From contig NZ_JAVIWI010000001.1 in the NCBI RefSeq assembly GCF_034314085.1, positions 372,001 to 436,000 of the forward strand: a stretch of DNA of 64,000 nucleotides, read 5' to 3'. Below the pieces are notes generated by a model that had not been told where the DNA came from, did no database searches, and was given only the letters and a program-made list of their open reading frames with translations. Source of the stretch: Undibacterium sp. 5I1 (GTDB lineage Bacteria; Pseudomonadota; Gammaproteobacteria; Burkholderiales; Burkholderiaceae_D). Both the position numbers and the translations under genes were made by a program. Every line of letters starts with the position of its first letter. The stretch's first letter is position 1. This document shows positions 33,837 through 43,048 of the stretch, in pieces.

Positions 33837-35408
33837 CTACTTAAATGCCTTAATCAGCGCATCAAACTTCACCTTGATGGACTCGTCATGATGATGAATT
33901 GACGGGACTTCCCTATCGATTTTAAGTAGTTCATACACAGCCATTTGTGCCGCCCGTACCGAATATTCCACGGTGAAGACAACATCGTCAGCGATCTCTA
34001 CAAACTGGCTGACGAAGGCGAGATTTTTAGAATTCGCTGGTACTGGCAACGGACGGTCAATTTTTGTCCTTGGCATAAACATGCTGGTGATATACGGCAT
34101 GCGGCAAGGGATGCAATTGGCATTGGCAAAACTGGCCTGATCAAAATTGAGATGACCGCACAACTCTTGCAAAATTTCTGCCCCGCTGCATTCTGCCATA
34201 GGCTTTGCCACAAAATTTCCGACGCGATCTGGGTGTAGCGCATAACCCCAAAATACCTGCACGCCTTCTGGCTGATCCGCAAAATGCGGTTGATGTGCAA
34301 GCACTACCGACATAAACCAATTGGAATCTTTAAACGTCACCAAGCCGCCAGTACCTGCCCGGTTACCAGTAAATTGTTCCATCTTATCGAAGAAAATACT
34401 GTCTTTGAGTGTGACCGTAAACGATGCCCAATACGATTCCGGGATGCTGGAATTGAAGGCGGCAGGATTACCAAATTCAGGACGATTTACGGCGATCTTT
34501 TCCCATAAGCGCCAGCCTTTACTATCGTGTTTGGTCAGCTTTACCGGGGCGGCGCTCATGGAGCCATAAGTAGAGGCATCGGTCATGGACGCATTTTGGA
34601 AAAACACAATATCGCCATCAACAACGGGAACCACTTCATCTTTACCATCGCGATGGCAATGCAAGGCCGTGACGACGATTTTGTCATTTTGCGTGACGAG
34701 ATCCATATCCGTTACAGTGCAGTTCGTCACAAAGTTCACGCCCTGAGTTTGCAACCAGCTTAACAACGGACGTACCAGTGAATCAAACTGGTTATACACA
34801 GTGCGCTTTACACCAGCTAAGGTTTCGATGCGAGAAAACTCCATCATAAAGCGGTGCAGATAACGCTTAAATTCCACCGCGCTATGCCAGGGTTGGAAGG
34901 CAAACGTAGTCGCCCACATAAACCAGAATTTGGTTTCAAAAAATGTTGGCGATAACCAATCAGTGATGGCGCTATTCCCCAAGCTGGCTTCATCAGCCTC
35001 GCTTAGTTTTAGCAGCTCCATCCGGTCTTGCATACTAAAACCCATGGATGTGACATCTACTTTGAAGCGATTTTTATCCACCAGACGCGCCATAGAATGC
35101 GGCATGTTCTTGAGATTAAACGCAACGGTTTCATCGAATACACTTTGCGCCAGATTGCTCAATGAAGGAATGCTATTGAACAAATCCCAGGTACATTCAT
35201 AATTATCAGTAGTCAGCATACGTCCACCACGCAAGGTGTAGCCATGCTCTGGATTGCCCGCACCATCGAGACTGCCGCCAAGGAGTGGCATCGCTTCAAA
35301 AATCGTAATTTGCTTGCCGCTCACACCGCCGTCGCGGATCATAAAGGCAGCGGCTGATAAAGAGCCAATGCCACCTCCAATGAGATAGGCTTTATGCGTA
35401 CTGTTCAT
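33837..35408 (-). CDS. ohyA: Oleate hydratase
   Basis: FAD-dependent enzyme that adds water to the cis-9 double bond of oleic acid, giving 10-hydroxystearate. Starts IGGGIGSLSAAAFMIRDG (FAD dinucleotide motif) and contains LLGGSLDGAGNPEHGY, GGRMLTTDNYECTWDLF, the HRFMMEFSRIETLAGV region and MPYITSMFMPR, all characteristic of the OhyA family (PF06100). ATG 35408 (523 residues) has AGGAAAA upstream; the longer frame to 35492 is ignored. Two FNR/Anr-type boxes lie upstream. It probably serves detoxification or modification of host- or plant-derived unsaturated fatty acids. Confidence 0.94.
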   Translation of the reverse strand: MNSTHKAYLIGGGIGSLSAAAFMIRDGGVSGKQITIFEAMPLLGGSLDGAGNPEHGYTLRGGRMLTTDNYECTWDLFNSIPSLSNLAQSVFDETVAFNLKNMPHSMARLVDKNRFKVDVTSMGFSMQDRMELLKLSEADEASLGNSAITDWLSPTFFETKFWFMWATTFAFQPWHSAVEFKRYLHRFMMEFSRIETLAGVKRTVYNQFDSLVRPLLSWLQTQGVNFVTNCTVTDMDLVTQNDKIVVTALHCHRDGKDEVVPVVDGDIVFFQNASMTDASTYGSMSAAPVKLTKHDSKGWRLWEKIAVNRPEFGNPAAFNSSIPESYWASFTVTLKDSIFFDKMEQFTGNRAGTGGLVTFKDSNWFMSVVLAHQPHFADQPEGVQVFWGYALHPDRVGNFVAKPMAECSGAEILQELCGHLNFDQASFANANCIPCRMPYITSMFMPRTKIDRPLPVPANSKNLAFVSQFVEIADDVVFTVEYSVRAAQMAVYELLKIDREVPSIHHHDESIKVKFDALIKAFK

Positions 35409-35753
35409 TATTTTCCTAGTTAGTTGATGTGTTGATGATTTGCGCTGCTTTCGTGCAGCTTTCATGCTGATATGGCACGCGTTACTTTTCATCTAGGTCA
35501 AGATGTCTTACCTGACCGTAGAGCTAAAGGTAGACAAAATCTGTCGATTACGCTTTGATCTAGGTCAAGCAATAGTGGTGATAAAGCGAATGCTCAGGAT
35601 GAGCGCATCGTAAAGCTCGGCGATAATTCAGTCAGTGCGGCAGCACACAGTGCCTTGTATGTAGCCTTGAAACTGATTTTGTTTGCATTTTGCTACGCAG
35701 AACGGCGATTGAGTTTTATAATAGTTTTTACCGATGTAAAGCAAAGAAATGAC
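35409..35753. other. Divergent promoter region of ohyA and the LacI-type gene
   Basis: About 345 bases with the two FNR-type boxes and the presumed promoters of both genes. No other element is recognised. Confidence 0.45.
35488..35568. promoter_or_regulatory. Two FNR/Anr-type boxes upstream of ohyA
   Basis: TTGATCTAGGTCAA at 35555-35568 matches the FNR/Anr consensus TTGAT-N4-ATCAA with one change; TTCATCTAGGTCAA at 35488-35501 is a weaker sister. They lie between ohyA (minus) and the LacI-type gene (plus), so either could be oxygen controlled. No experiment supports this. Confidence 0.5.
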
Positions 35754-36818
35754 ATGACAAAAACGCCGAGCCAGATGACTACCGTCCGCAAACCAGACTC
35801 TGCCAGCGCAGAGCAGCGAAGACTGCAAATGGCCGATATCGCCCGCTTGGCAGGCGTCTCTACTTCTACCGTGTCACGTGCTCTTAGTGGCAGCTCCTTA
35901 GTCAATGACGAGACCAAGAAAAGGATAGAAGAGTTAGCACGCTCTTTAAATTATTCCATCAATATCGGCGCACAAAATTTACGCCTTAAACAAAATAAAA
36001 CGGTAGCAGTCGTGGTGCCTTACGATGCGACAACACGGCAACATTTATCGGACCCTTTTTTCTTAAGTATGTTAGGTAGTCTGGCCGATGCATTGACCGA
36101 TCGCGGCTTCGATATGTTGCTGTCGCGGGTGGATGCTGAGCAACTGGACTCGGCTGCACAAATTTATGATACCGGCAGAGTGCTTGGCGTAATTTTGATC
36201 GGGCAATGGCGTCATCACGATCAGCTTAATCAACTGGCAGCGCGCCGGGTTCCGATTGTGGTCTGGGGCGCACAATTGCCACAACAATTGTATGTGACCG
36301 TTGGTAGTGATAACGTTAGTGGCGGTTTTTTAGCGACCGAACATTTAATTCAGTCTGGTAGAAAACACATCGCATTTTTTGGCGATACCCAACTGCCAGA
36401 AATGGCGCAGCGTTATGAAGGCTATTGCAACGCGCTGAGCCGTTTTCAGCTCCCCTTAGATCCCAATCTGGTCGTACAAGCCTCATTTGTAGAAGACGGC
36501 GGCCGACTCGCAGTAGAAGAGTTGTGCTCCCGTAAAATCCCCTTTGATGCCTTGTTTGCCTGCAGTGATTTGTTAGCGATGAAGGCAATCAATGCACTCA
36601 GGGATAAAAAATACCGCGTATCAGAAGATGTCGCCGTAGTCGGTTATGACGATATCGAACTTGCCCGTTATTTTCACCCCCCACTCACCACAGTGCGACA
36701 ACCAATGGCAGCAGCAGGGCAGGCGCTGGTGCAAGCCTTATTGTCGATTGTCGAACACGATGCAGTTAGCCCGCGACTGTTGCCTACGCAGTTGATTTCT
36801 CGTACCAGCAGTTTGTGA
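35754..36818 (+). CDS. LacI-family transcriptional repressor of the sucrose locus
   Basis: A 354-residue LacI/GalR regulator. The helix-turn-helix is MADIARLAGVSTSTVSRALSG (about 26-46), followed by the hinge ARSLNYSINIGAQNL and a periplasmic-binding-like sugar domain with FFGDTQLPEMAQRYEGY and VAVVGYDDIELARYF. ATG 35754 begins before the HTH without excess; no clear ribosome-binding site. The position before the TonB receptor, amylosucrase, fructokinase and transporter genes and the nearby operators make it the likely SuxR-type repressor. Confidence 0.92.
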   Translation: MTKTPSQMTTVRKPDSASAEQRRLQMADIARLAGVSTSTVSRALSGSSLVNDETKKRIEELARSLNYSINIGAQNLRLKQNKTVAVVVPYDATTRQHLSDPFFLSMLGSLADALTDRGFDMLLSRVDAEQLDSAAQIYDTGRVLGVILIGQWRHHDQLNQLAARRVPIVVWGAQLPQQLYVTVGSDNVSGGFLATEHLIQSGRKHIAFFGDTQLPEMAQRYEGYCNALSRFQLPLDPNLVVQASFVEDGGRLAVEELCSRKIPFDALFACSDLLAMKAINALRDKKYRVSEDVAVVGYDDIELARYFHPPLTTVRQPMAAAGQALVQALLSIVEHDAVSPRLLPTQLISRTSSL

Positions 36819-36884
36819 TTTGGTCGACTAAGGCTTTCAGCTTAAATTCTATGACAATCAGTTTTCTGCTTTGATTATAAATAT

Positions 36885-36900
36885 TTGCAAACGGTTGCAA
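36885..36900. promoter_or_regulatory. LacI-type operator 1
   Basis: TTGCAAACGGTTGCAA fits the LacI-family consensus TGNAANCGNTTNCA at every fixed position. It lies 67 bases after the repressor gene and 690 before the receptor gene. Confidence 0.7.
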
Positions 36901-36970
36901 GTTTTGGATTTTTTGTGTTTTTAAATAATCCAGATGTAGAATTTCTATCGAAATTCATGCTGCGCCGCAT

Positions 36971-37025
36971 AAGCAAACGATTTACATTTTTTATGTATGT
37001 TGCACAATTGTGACAAGCGATTGTG
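36971..37025. promoter_or_regulatory. Two weaker LacI-type sites
   Basis: AGCAAACGATTTAC (36971-36984) and GACAAGCGATTGTG (about 37012-37025) keep the AANCGNTT core of the operators on either side but not the outer bases. Confidence 0.35.
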
Positions 37026-37212
37026 GTCAAGGTGCTTATCGATTTTCTCTTATAAATTTCCAAATTAATTTTGAAAACTCCAGATTTGATCATAGTAAGG
37101 GCGATAGTTTTTTGCTTCATGATAATTGGGAATATTTAAGATATTTACAGCGAACAATATCAAATTTCTATTTCTTGATTGCACTAAATAAGTGCTTTGC
37201 TGCACTGCGTTA

Positions 37213-37228
37213 TTGCAATCGATTGCAA
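37213..37228. promoter_or_regulatory. LacI-type operator 2
   Basis: TTGCAATCGATTGCAA is a perfect palindrome that fits TGNAANCGNTTNCA. It lies 360 bases before the receptor start. Confidence 0.75.
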
Positions 37229-37589
37229 TTATTATTTATTTGACCGATAATCGATTCACTTACTGGCCGCCCATGGTTCAAAAGATCTTCAGCAATGTTT
37301 GTAGAATATGTTTGACGAGTGTTTTTGGAGAATTTCAAAAATCTAACGAGGATTGCTGGAGGTCTTTTGTTATTTTCTTTAGTCCGTTGAAACACAGCGG
37401 TTTAGTAAGAGAACAGTGCGCTGAAGTAAAGTAAATACGTAAAGTGAATGCATAAAATAAATACGTAAAACGACGCAAAGTAAGATTGTTAAGAGCAGTA
37501 AAAATAAAGAGAAGCAAAAATAAAGAGCCGAATCAAGCATGCATAGTGTTTGAAGAAATTTGGCGAAACCGAAAAAAACGGAGACAGAA

Positions 37590-39893
37590 ATGACATCATC
37601 ACGCATCAAAATGACGCGCATGGCCGGCTTGGTATCACTGGCTGTTTTGCGAATGAACTCTGCCTGGGCGCAAGAGGCAACGCCAAGTGCCGACAATGAA
37701 AAAAATTCTCTCAATCTGAATAGCGTAGTCGTAACGGGTACACCGCTACGTACCTCTAAGATGAAGGCCAGTGTTTCTATCAGTACGCTGGATGCAGACC
37801 AGATCGCCCAATCAGCGCCTACCAATGCAGCAGAAATTTTGCGTGCGATTCCGGGTGTGCGTGCCGAATCCTCTGGTGGTGAAGGCAATGCTAACTTGAC
37901 CGTGCGTGGTGTACCGATCTCTGCTGGTGGTGCGCGTTATGTTCAGTTCCAGGAAGATGGATTACCCATTTTGCAGTTTGGTGATATCGCTTTTGTGACG
38001 CCAGATATGTTCTTACGTGCTGATGGTGGACTCAGTCATTTGGAAGTCGTACGTGGCGGCACTGCCTCAACGATGGCGACTAATTCTCCGGGCGGTATCA
38101 TCAATTTCATTACTAAAAATGGGCGTGAAAAAGGTGGCAGTATCGGAATTACTAAAGGTCTGGATTTTGATCAGACTCGTTACGATTTTGATTTTGGTAC
38201 ACCGATTTCCGACAAGACACGGATGTTTGTAGCGGGCTTTTATCGCAGCGGTGATGGCGCACGCCCTGCTGGTGTTACTGCAGAAGATGGCGGCCAGATC
38301 AGGGCGAATATTACGCATGAACTGGATAATGGTTACATCCGCTTGAGCTTTAAGCATCTGGACGACAAGACACCGATGAATATGCCTGTGCCTGTGAAAA
38401 CAGTCAATGGAACCATCTCAGAATTGCCGGGAATTGACCCACGCACAGCGAGCTTCTATTCACCGTACTGGACCCGCGATATCGTACTGAACGGTAATAA
38501 CAGCAAAACCTCTACCAATGTGAACGATGGTTTGCATGTCGTCAATAATGCGTTCGGCGCAGAAGCTTCGTTCAAGCTTGGCGAGGGTTGGACTCTCGAC
38601 GATAAGTTTCGGAAGTCGAATAATTCTGGTCGCTTCATTTCGATTTTCCCAAGCGACAACAGTAATGTACAAACCGGTATGACTTATGCCACCGGCCCTA
38701 ATGCGGGTAAGGCGTATAACGGTACTGCGTTCACTGCAACGGTATTCAATACTTCCCTGGATGATGTCGGTAGTACGGTCAATGATCTGAAAGTATCCAA
38801 AGTATTCGAACTGGGTAGCGGTAAATTGGCCGCAACAGCTGGTTTGTATTCCTCTATCCAAAATCTGGGCGTGACCTGGAACTTCAATCAATATCTGATG
38901 CAGTCCAGCGGCGACAAGCCAGCGCTGCTGAATTCCAGCGCAACGATTGCAGGTTCGCCCGGTCTATTAGCAGCAGGAACCGATGTCTTTGGAGGTTGCT
39001 GTAACCGTTATATCGATGCGCAATACAAGACCAATGCGACGTATCTCAACCTCGGTTGGGAATCGGGTAATTGGAATATTGATGGTGGTCTGCGCTACGA
39101 TAAACAGAATGCCTCCGGTACTTATAATCAGGCAGTCAATCAACTGTATAGCGCGGCCAACACTAAGTTTATCGATTACAGCGTTAATCACACTTCGTAT
39201 TCATTAGGTGCCAATTATCGTCTGACAAAAGACCTCGCTTTATTTGCACGAACCAGCGACGGTATTGCCTTCAATGCGGATCGCATTATGTTCGGCAATC
39301 CACTGGATGGATCGACACCGATCAGCACTAATATCGTCAAGCAAAACGAGGCTGGTGTGAAGTGGAAGACGGGTGACTTTAGCAGTTTTGTTACTTTCTT
39401 CCAGGCTAAAACGGCTGAGTCTAATTACGAAGCAACGACGCAAAAATTTACCTCTAATAATTACGATGCTAAAGGTATCGAAGTTGAAGCCAGTTATCGC
39501 ATAAATGAATTTCGTTTGACGGGCGGCTTGACTTATACCAATGCAAAAATAGTTGGTGCAAATGACCCAACGATCATCGGTAAGACACCGCGCCGTCAGG
39601 CTGATTTGATCTATCAGATTGCGCCAACTTATACCATAGGTGATACGGTATTTGGTGCTAGCGTGATCGGTACAACCAAGTCATTTGGTGATGATGCCAA
39701 TACTTTAAATTTGCCAGGATTTAGAGTGGTCAATGCCTTCGTTAATTACCAAATTAATGAGCGTACACAAGTCTCCTTAAGCGCGAATAATTTGTTTAAT
39801 TCAATCGGCTATACCGAAGTGGAAGGCGACGGTCATGCTGCTCGCTCAATCAACGGACGTACGATCCGCGCTACTTTGAAATACTCGTTTTAA
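37590..39893 (+). CDS. TonB-dependent outer-membrane receptor (sucrose type)
   Basis: An outer-membrane gated transporter of 767 residues from ATG 37590 (GGAGA upstream). Signal region MTRMAGLVSLAVLRMNSAWAQ; a TonB-box-like VVVTGTPL at about 48; plug domain SAPTNAAEILRAIPGVRAES, VRGVPISAGGARYVQ, VVRGGTASTMATNSPGGIINFITK; beta-barrel ending TLKYSF with a C-terminal Phe as usual. Next to amylosucrase and the sugar transporter it is likely the SuxA-type sucrose receptor, as in Xanthomonas; this substrate assignment is by context. Confidence 0.92.
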   Translation: MTSSRIKMTRMAGLVSLAVLRMNSAWAQEATPSADNEKNSLNLNSVVVTGTPLRTSKMKASVSISTLDADQIAQSAPTNAAEILRAIPGVRAESSGGEGNANLTVRGVPISAGGARYVQFQEDGLPILQFGDIAFVTPDMFLRADGGLSHLEVVRGGTASTMATNSPGGIINFITKNGREKGGSIGITKGLDFDQTRYDFDFGTPISDKTRMFVAGFYRSGDGARPAGVTAEDGGQIRANITHELDNGYIRLSFKHLDDKTPMNMPVPVKTVNGTISELPGIDPRTASFYSPYWTRDIVLNGNNSKTSTNVNDGLHVVNNAFGAEASFKLGEGWTLDDKFRKSNNSGRFISIFPSDNSNVQTGMTYATGPNAGKAYNGTAFTATVFNTSLDDVGSTVNDLKVSKVFELGSGKLAATAGLYSSIQNLGVTWNFNQYLMQSSGDKPALLNSSATIAGSPGLLAAGTDVFGGCCNRYIDAQYKTNATYLNLGWESGNWNIDGGLRYDKQNASGTYNQAVNQLYSAANTKFIDYSVNHTSYSLGANYRLTKDLALFARTSDGIAFNADRIMFGNPLDGSTPISTNIVKQNEAGVKWKTGDFSSFVTFFQAKTAESNYEATTQKFTSNNYDAKGIEVEASYRINEFRLTGGLTYTNAKIVGANDPTIIGKTPRRQADLIYQIAPTYTIGDTVFGASVIGTTKSFGDDANTLNLPGFRVVNAFVNYQINERTQVSLSANNLFNSIGYTEVEGDGHAARSINGRTIRATLKYSF

Positions 39894-39925
39894 ATAATTG
39901 ATCGTCTCAAATTAGTCCAAATAAT

Positions 39926-39949
39926 ACCGTGGAGATTTCCACGGTGTTT
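39926..39949 (+). terminator. Terminator hairpin after the TonB receptor gene
   Basis: ACCGTGGA (39926-39933) pairs with TCCACGGT (39938-39945) and GTTTT follows. It is 33 bases after the stop. Confidence 0.75.
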
Positions 39950-39970
39950 TATTCAGTCCAGCAGTACTTT

Positions 39971-40009
39971 AACTCCCGTTGTGTGTTCTCCTTCTGCGGG
40001 AGTTTTTTT
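39971..40009 (+). terminator. Second terminator hairpin before the amylosucrase gene
   Basis: AACTCCCG (39971-39978) pairs with CGGGAGTT (39997-40004) across an 18-base loop, with a T-run after it. It lies only 22 bases before the amylosucrase ATG, so it may separate or attenuate the downstream genes. Confidence 0.7.
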
Positions 40010-40031
40010 CTTCTTTTTGTCTTGCTAAATA

Positions 40032-42035
40032 ATGCCTTCTAGTTTGTTACATCGCAGTCTTGCGTCTTTGCTCTCTGAGTTGCCATCATCGCAGCATGCC
40101 TTAATACGTGTACGTTTTGAGAAGCGAGCGCCAGCTCTAATCGATACATTGCAAAGCTTATATGCAGATCGTCTTGGGAGTGCAGATCAGTTTTCTACAT
40201 GGCTTATTCAGTTGATGAATAGCGTCGGTCAATTGGCTGCCCAGCGCTCGTCCGCGCTATGCCAATTAGACCAAAGTCGCAGCGCAACGCCTGGATGGTT
40301 TGCCAGTCAAGATATGCTGGGCTATTGCACTTATGTTGACCGGTTTGCCGGAGACTTGGCAGGCGTCGCCGACAAGATTCCCCATCTGACAGAAATGGGT
40401 GTGCGCTACTTACATTTGCTGCCATTTTTAAAAGCCCGCCAAGGTGAAAACGATGGAGGCTTTGCAGTAGCTGATTTTGATGCGATAGAACCGCGTCTGG
40501 GCAGTATGCAGGATTTGCAAGCGCTGACCACCCGATTGCGTGATGCCAATATCAGTTTGTGTTCTGATTTTATTTTGAATCATATTGCAGATGACCATCC
40601 ATGGGCGATGGATGCGAAGCAGGGCGATCCGCATTATCAGAATTATTTTTATCACTATGCGGATCGACAAAAACCGGATGAATTTGAAACGACTTTAGGA
40701 CAAGTTTTTCCTCAAGTGGCACCAGGTAATTTTAGTTTTATCGAGGAAATGCAGTCTTGGGTCTGGACCACTTTTTATCCTTATCAATGGGATCTAAATT
40801 ACAGCAATCCCTCTGTATTTTCTGATATGGCTGCTGCCTTATTGCGTCTTGCTAACCGTGGGATAGAAGTATTCCGATTAGATTCCACCGCTTTTTTATG
40901 GAAGCGCGAGCAAACCAATTGCATGAATCAGCCAGAGGCGCATTGGATACTACAAGCATTGCGAAGTATTGTTGATATTGCCGCGCCTGGCGTATTGTTA
41001 AAAGCCGAGGCGATCGTCCCGACAGCAGAGTTGCCAGCGTATCTGGGCAGTGCTGACGGTGTCGTGAAAGAGTGCCATATTGCTTATCACAGTAGTTTAA
41101 TGGCGGCCAGTTGGGTGGCGTTGGCCGAGCAAAATACCGAGTTGATTCAGCAGGTGATACTTGGTACGCCAGTATTGCCGGATCAGACCTCATGGCTGAC
41201 GTATGTGCGCTGTCATGATGATATCGGCTGGAATGTATTACGCCCCGAGGCGAGTCAATGTGCCTTAGATGTGCAACAACGGCTATCTAAAGTAGCGCAA
41301 TTTTTTGCCGGAGATGGAGATAGTTTTGGCCGAGGAGCGAGCTTTCAGGCGAGCGATCCCAGCGCGGTTCATGGCAGTGTCGGTATGGCATCTGCATTAG
41401 CCGGATATGCCGCGGCTACTACGCCGGAACAATCCCAAACTGCCTTGCGTCGCCTGTTGTTAATGCATGGGCTGGCGCTGAGCTTTGGTGGTATGCCTGT
41501 CATTTATATGGGGGATGAATTAGCCCAATCCAATGACGATGATTACCGCCAAAATCCGGCTAATGCGCAAGATAGTCGCTGGCTGCATCGCCCAGTATTG
41601 GACGCTGCTGCATTTGCGGCACGACACGATGATCAAACCGATGCTGGTGCGATGTTTGCTGGGCTTTGTCATTTGCTTACATTGCGTCGCCAGTTAAACC
41701 AACTCGCAGCAAATCAGCCACGCCAGTTATTACCTATCAGTCAGCCAGAAGTCCTGGCATTTTCAAGAGGTAGTTTTTCTACTGACAGTGATCAATTCAT
41801 TTTTATAGGTAATTTTTCTGATAAAAAAATTAGCTTAGATTGGTCAACGCTACTTAGTAATTTACCTGCGACGATCGCGCATGTCGTTAGCTGGAAAAAT
41901 CTTCTTGCCGTCTCTGGTCAACAAGAGATTCCAGTACTTATCGAAAGCCATAATCGCTTAGAACTTCCACTAAAACCGTGGTCACAAGTCTGGCTTACTC
42001 CAACAACAAATACTGATGCAGGAGTCATATCGTGA
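40032..42035 (+). CDS. Amylosucrase (GH13)
   Basis: Sucrose glucosyltransferase that builds alpha-1,4-glucan from sucrose and releases fructose. The 667 residues match family length. The catalytic residues, by alignment with Neisseria amylosucrase, are Asp284 (EVFRLDST), Glu326 (LLKAEAIV) and Asp396 (RCHDDIGW). Also visible: GYCTYVDRFAGDL, FILNHIADDHPWA, FIEEMQSWVWTTFYPYQWDLNYSNP, and the C-terminal GGMPVIYMGDELAQSND. No signal peptide, so it acts inside the cell on imported sucrose. It overlaps the next gene by four bases. Confidence 0.95.
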   Translation: MPSSLLHRSLASLLSELPSSQHALIRVRFEKRAPALIDTLQSLYADRLGSADQFSTWLIQLMNSVGQLAAQRSSALCQLDQSRSATPGWFASQDMLGYCTYVDRFAGDLAGVADKIPHLTEMGVRYLHLLPFLKARQGENDGGFAVADFDAIEPRLGSMQDLQALTTRLRDANISLCSDFILNHIADDHPWAMDAKQGDPHYQNYFYHYADRQKPDEFETTLGQVFPQVAPGNFSFIEEMQSWVWTTFYPYQWDLNYSNPSVFSDMAAALLRLANRGIEVFRLDSTAFLWKREQTNCMNQPEAHWILQALRSIVDIAAPGVLLKAEAIVPTAELPAYLGSADGVVKECHIAYHSSLMAASWVALAEQNTELIQQVILGTPVLPDQTSWLTYVRCHDDIGWNVLRPEASQCALDVQQRLSKVAQFFAGDGDSFGRGASFQASDPSAVHGSVGMASALAGYAAATTPEQSQTALRRLLLMHGLALSFGGMPVIYMGDELAQSNDDDYRQNPANAQDSRWLHRPVLDAAAFAARHDDQTDAGAMFAGLCHLLTLRRQLNQLAANQPRQLLPISQPEVLAFSRGSFSTDSDQFIFIGNFSDKKISLDWSTLLSNLPATIAHVVSWKNLLAVSGQQEIPVLIESHNRLELPLKPWSQVWLTPTTNTDAGVIS

Positions 42036-43048
42036 GTAATCCAATTAGCATTCCAGTCACGATTTTTGGCGAAGTACTGATTGATCAATTTCCTCATCAA
42101 AAAATTATTGGTGGTGCACCTTTCAATGTGGCGCGTACTTTAGCTTATTTTGCTTGCGATCCCTTATTCATTTCGCGGGTTGGGCAAGATGCTTCCGCCG
42201 ACTTAGTCCGTTTAGAAATGCAACGGTTTAGTCTACGCCAAGATGGTTTGCAAATCGATGCAGATTATCCGACCGGACTGGTTAAGGTGGAGCAAGATGA
42301 GGGGGGCGATAAAGCACAGCATCGCTTTACGATTCTGCCAGATCAGGCGTATGACTACATCGACGCTGAGCTAGCGTCGTCTGCGTTTTCAGCTATGAAT
42401 AACGATCACGCAGGCATCATATATTTCGGCACCTTGGCACAACGTAGCGAGACCTCTCGCAGGGCTTTGTATGCCTTGCTTAATCAAACCAAGGCACTGA
42501 AATATCTTGATTTAAATTTGCGCAGTATGCAGTTCAGTATGTCCACGATTGATACGTCCTTGCATAGCGCCGACGTACTTAAGTTGAATGAGGATGAATT
42601 ACTGACTTTGTACCAAATCTACCTGCAAACGGATTCTGCGCAGCAGCTCAATATCAATGGTGAGCCAGCAGACTGGCAAGAGGCGATACAGATCTTAATG
42701 CGCCTGTTTAGCTTGCAGGCGGTTATCGTGACCTTAGGCGCACGTGGCTATGCTTATTTTGATCGCGAAGGCCGTTATCTCGATAGCAGTCAACACGATC
42801 AAAATACGCTCAATACCGTAGTGGTGGACACTGTTGGTGGGGGTGATGCGTTCTCTTCGATTTATTTATTAGGCCTGGTTCAGGGATGGCCGTTGGACGT
42901 CAGCTTACGGAGGGCACATCAGTTTGCTGCCGCAATTTGTGGTGTGCGTGGTGCAGTCGCGGCGGACCTTGATTTTTACCAGCAATGGCAAGAGCGATGG
43001 GCTGCAGAGTCTTTGAAGGACGAACTCAATAAAGGAACACCCGTATGA
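42032..43048 (+). CDS. PfkB-family fructokinase
   Basis: A 338-residue sugar kinase. Start GTG 42032 overlaps the amylosucrase stop (GTGA), so the two are translationally coupled. Motifs: GGAPFNVARTLAYF near the N-terminus (PfkB signature 1), LDLNLRS, VDTVGGGDAFSSIYL (signature 2 with the catalytic Asp) and LKLNEDELL. It fits fructose 6-phosphorylation of the fructose released by amylosucrase, so fructokinase is the natural assignment (context-based). Confidence 0.9.
   Translation: MSNPISIPVTIFGEVLIDQFPHQKIIGGAPFNVARTLAYFACDPLFISRVGQDASADLVRLEMQRFSLRQDGLQIDADYPTGLVKVEQDEGGDKAQHRFTILPDQAYDYIDAELASSAFSAMNNDHAGIIYFGTLAQRSETSRRALYALLNQTKALKYLDLNLRSMQFSMSTIDTSLHSADVLKLNEDELLTLYQIYLQTDSAQQLNINGEPADWQEAIQILMRLFSLQAVIVTLGARGYAYFDREGRYLDSSQHDQNTLNTVVVDTVGGGDAFSSIYLLGLVQGWPLDVSLRRAHQFAAAICGVRGAVAADLDFYQQWQERWAAESLKDELNKGTPV

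Larger units (their letters stand above)
36819..37589. other. Regulatory region between the LacI-type and TonB receptor genes
   Basis: A 771-base AT-rich gap with two LacI-type operators and two weaker relatives. No gene or strong repeat is visible; the many short frames have low coding quality. A length this great for a promoter suggests a long leader or a lost gene. Confidence 0.5.
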
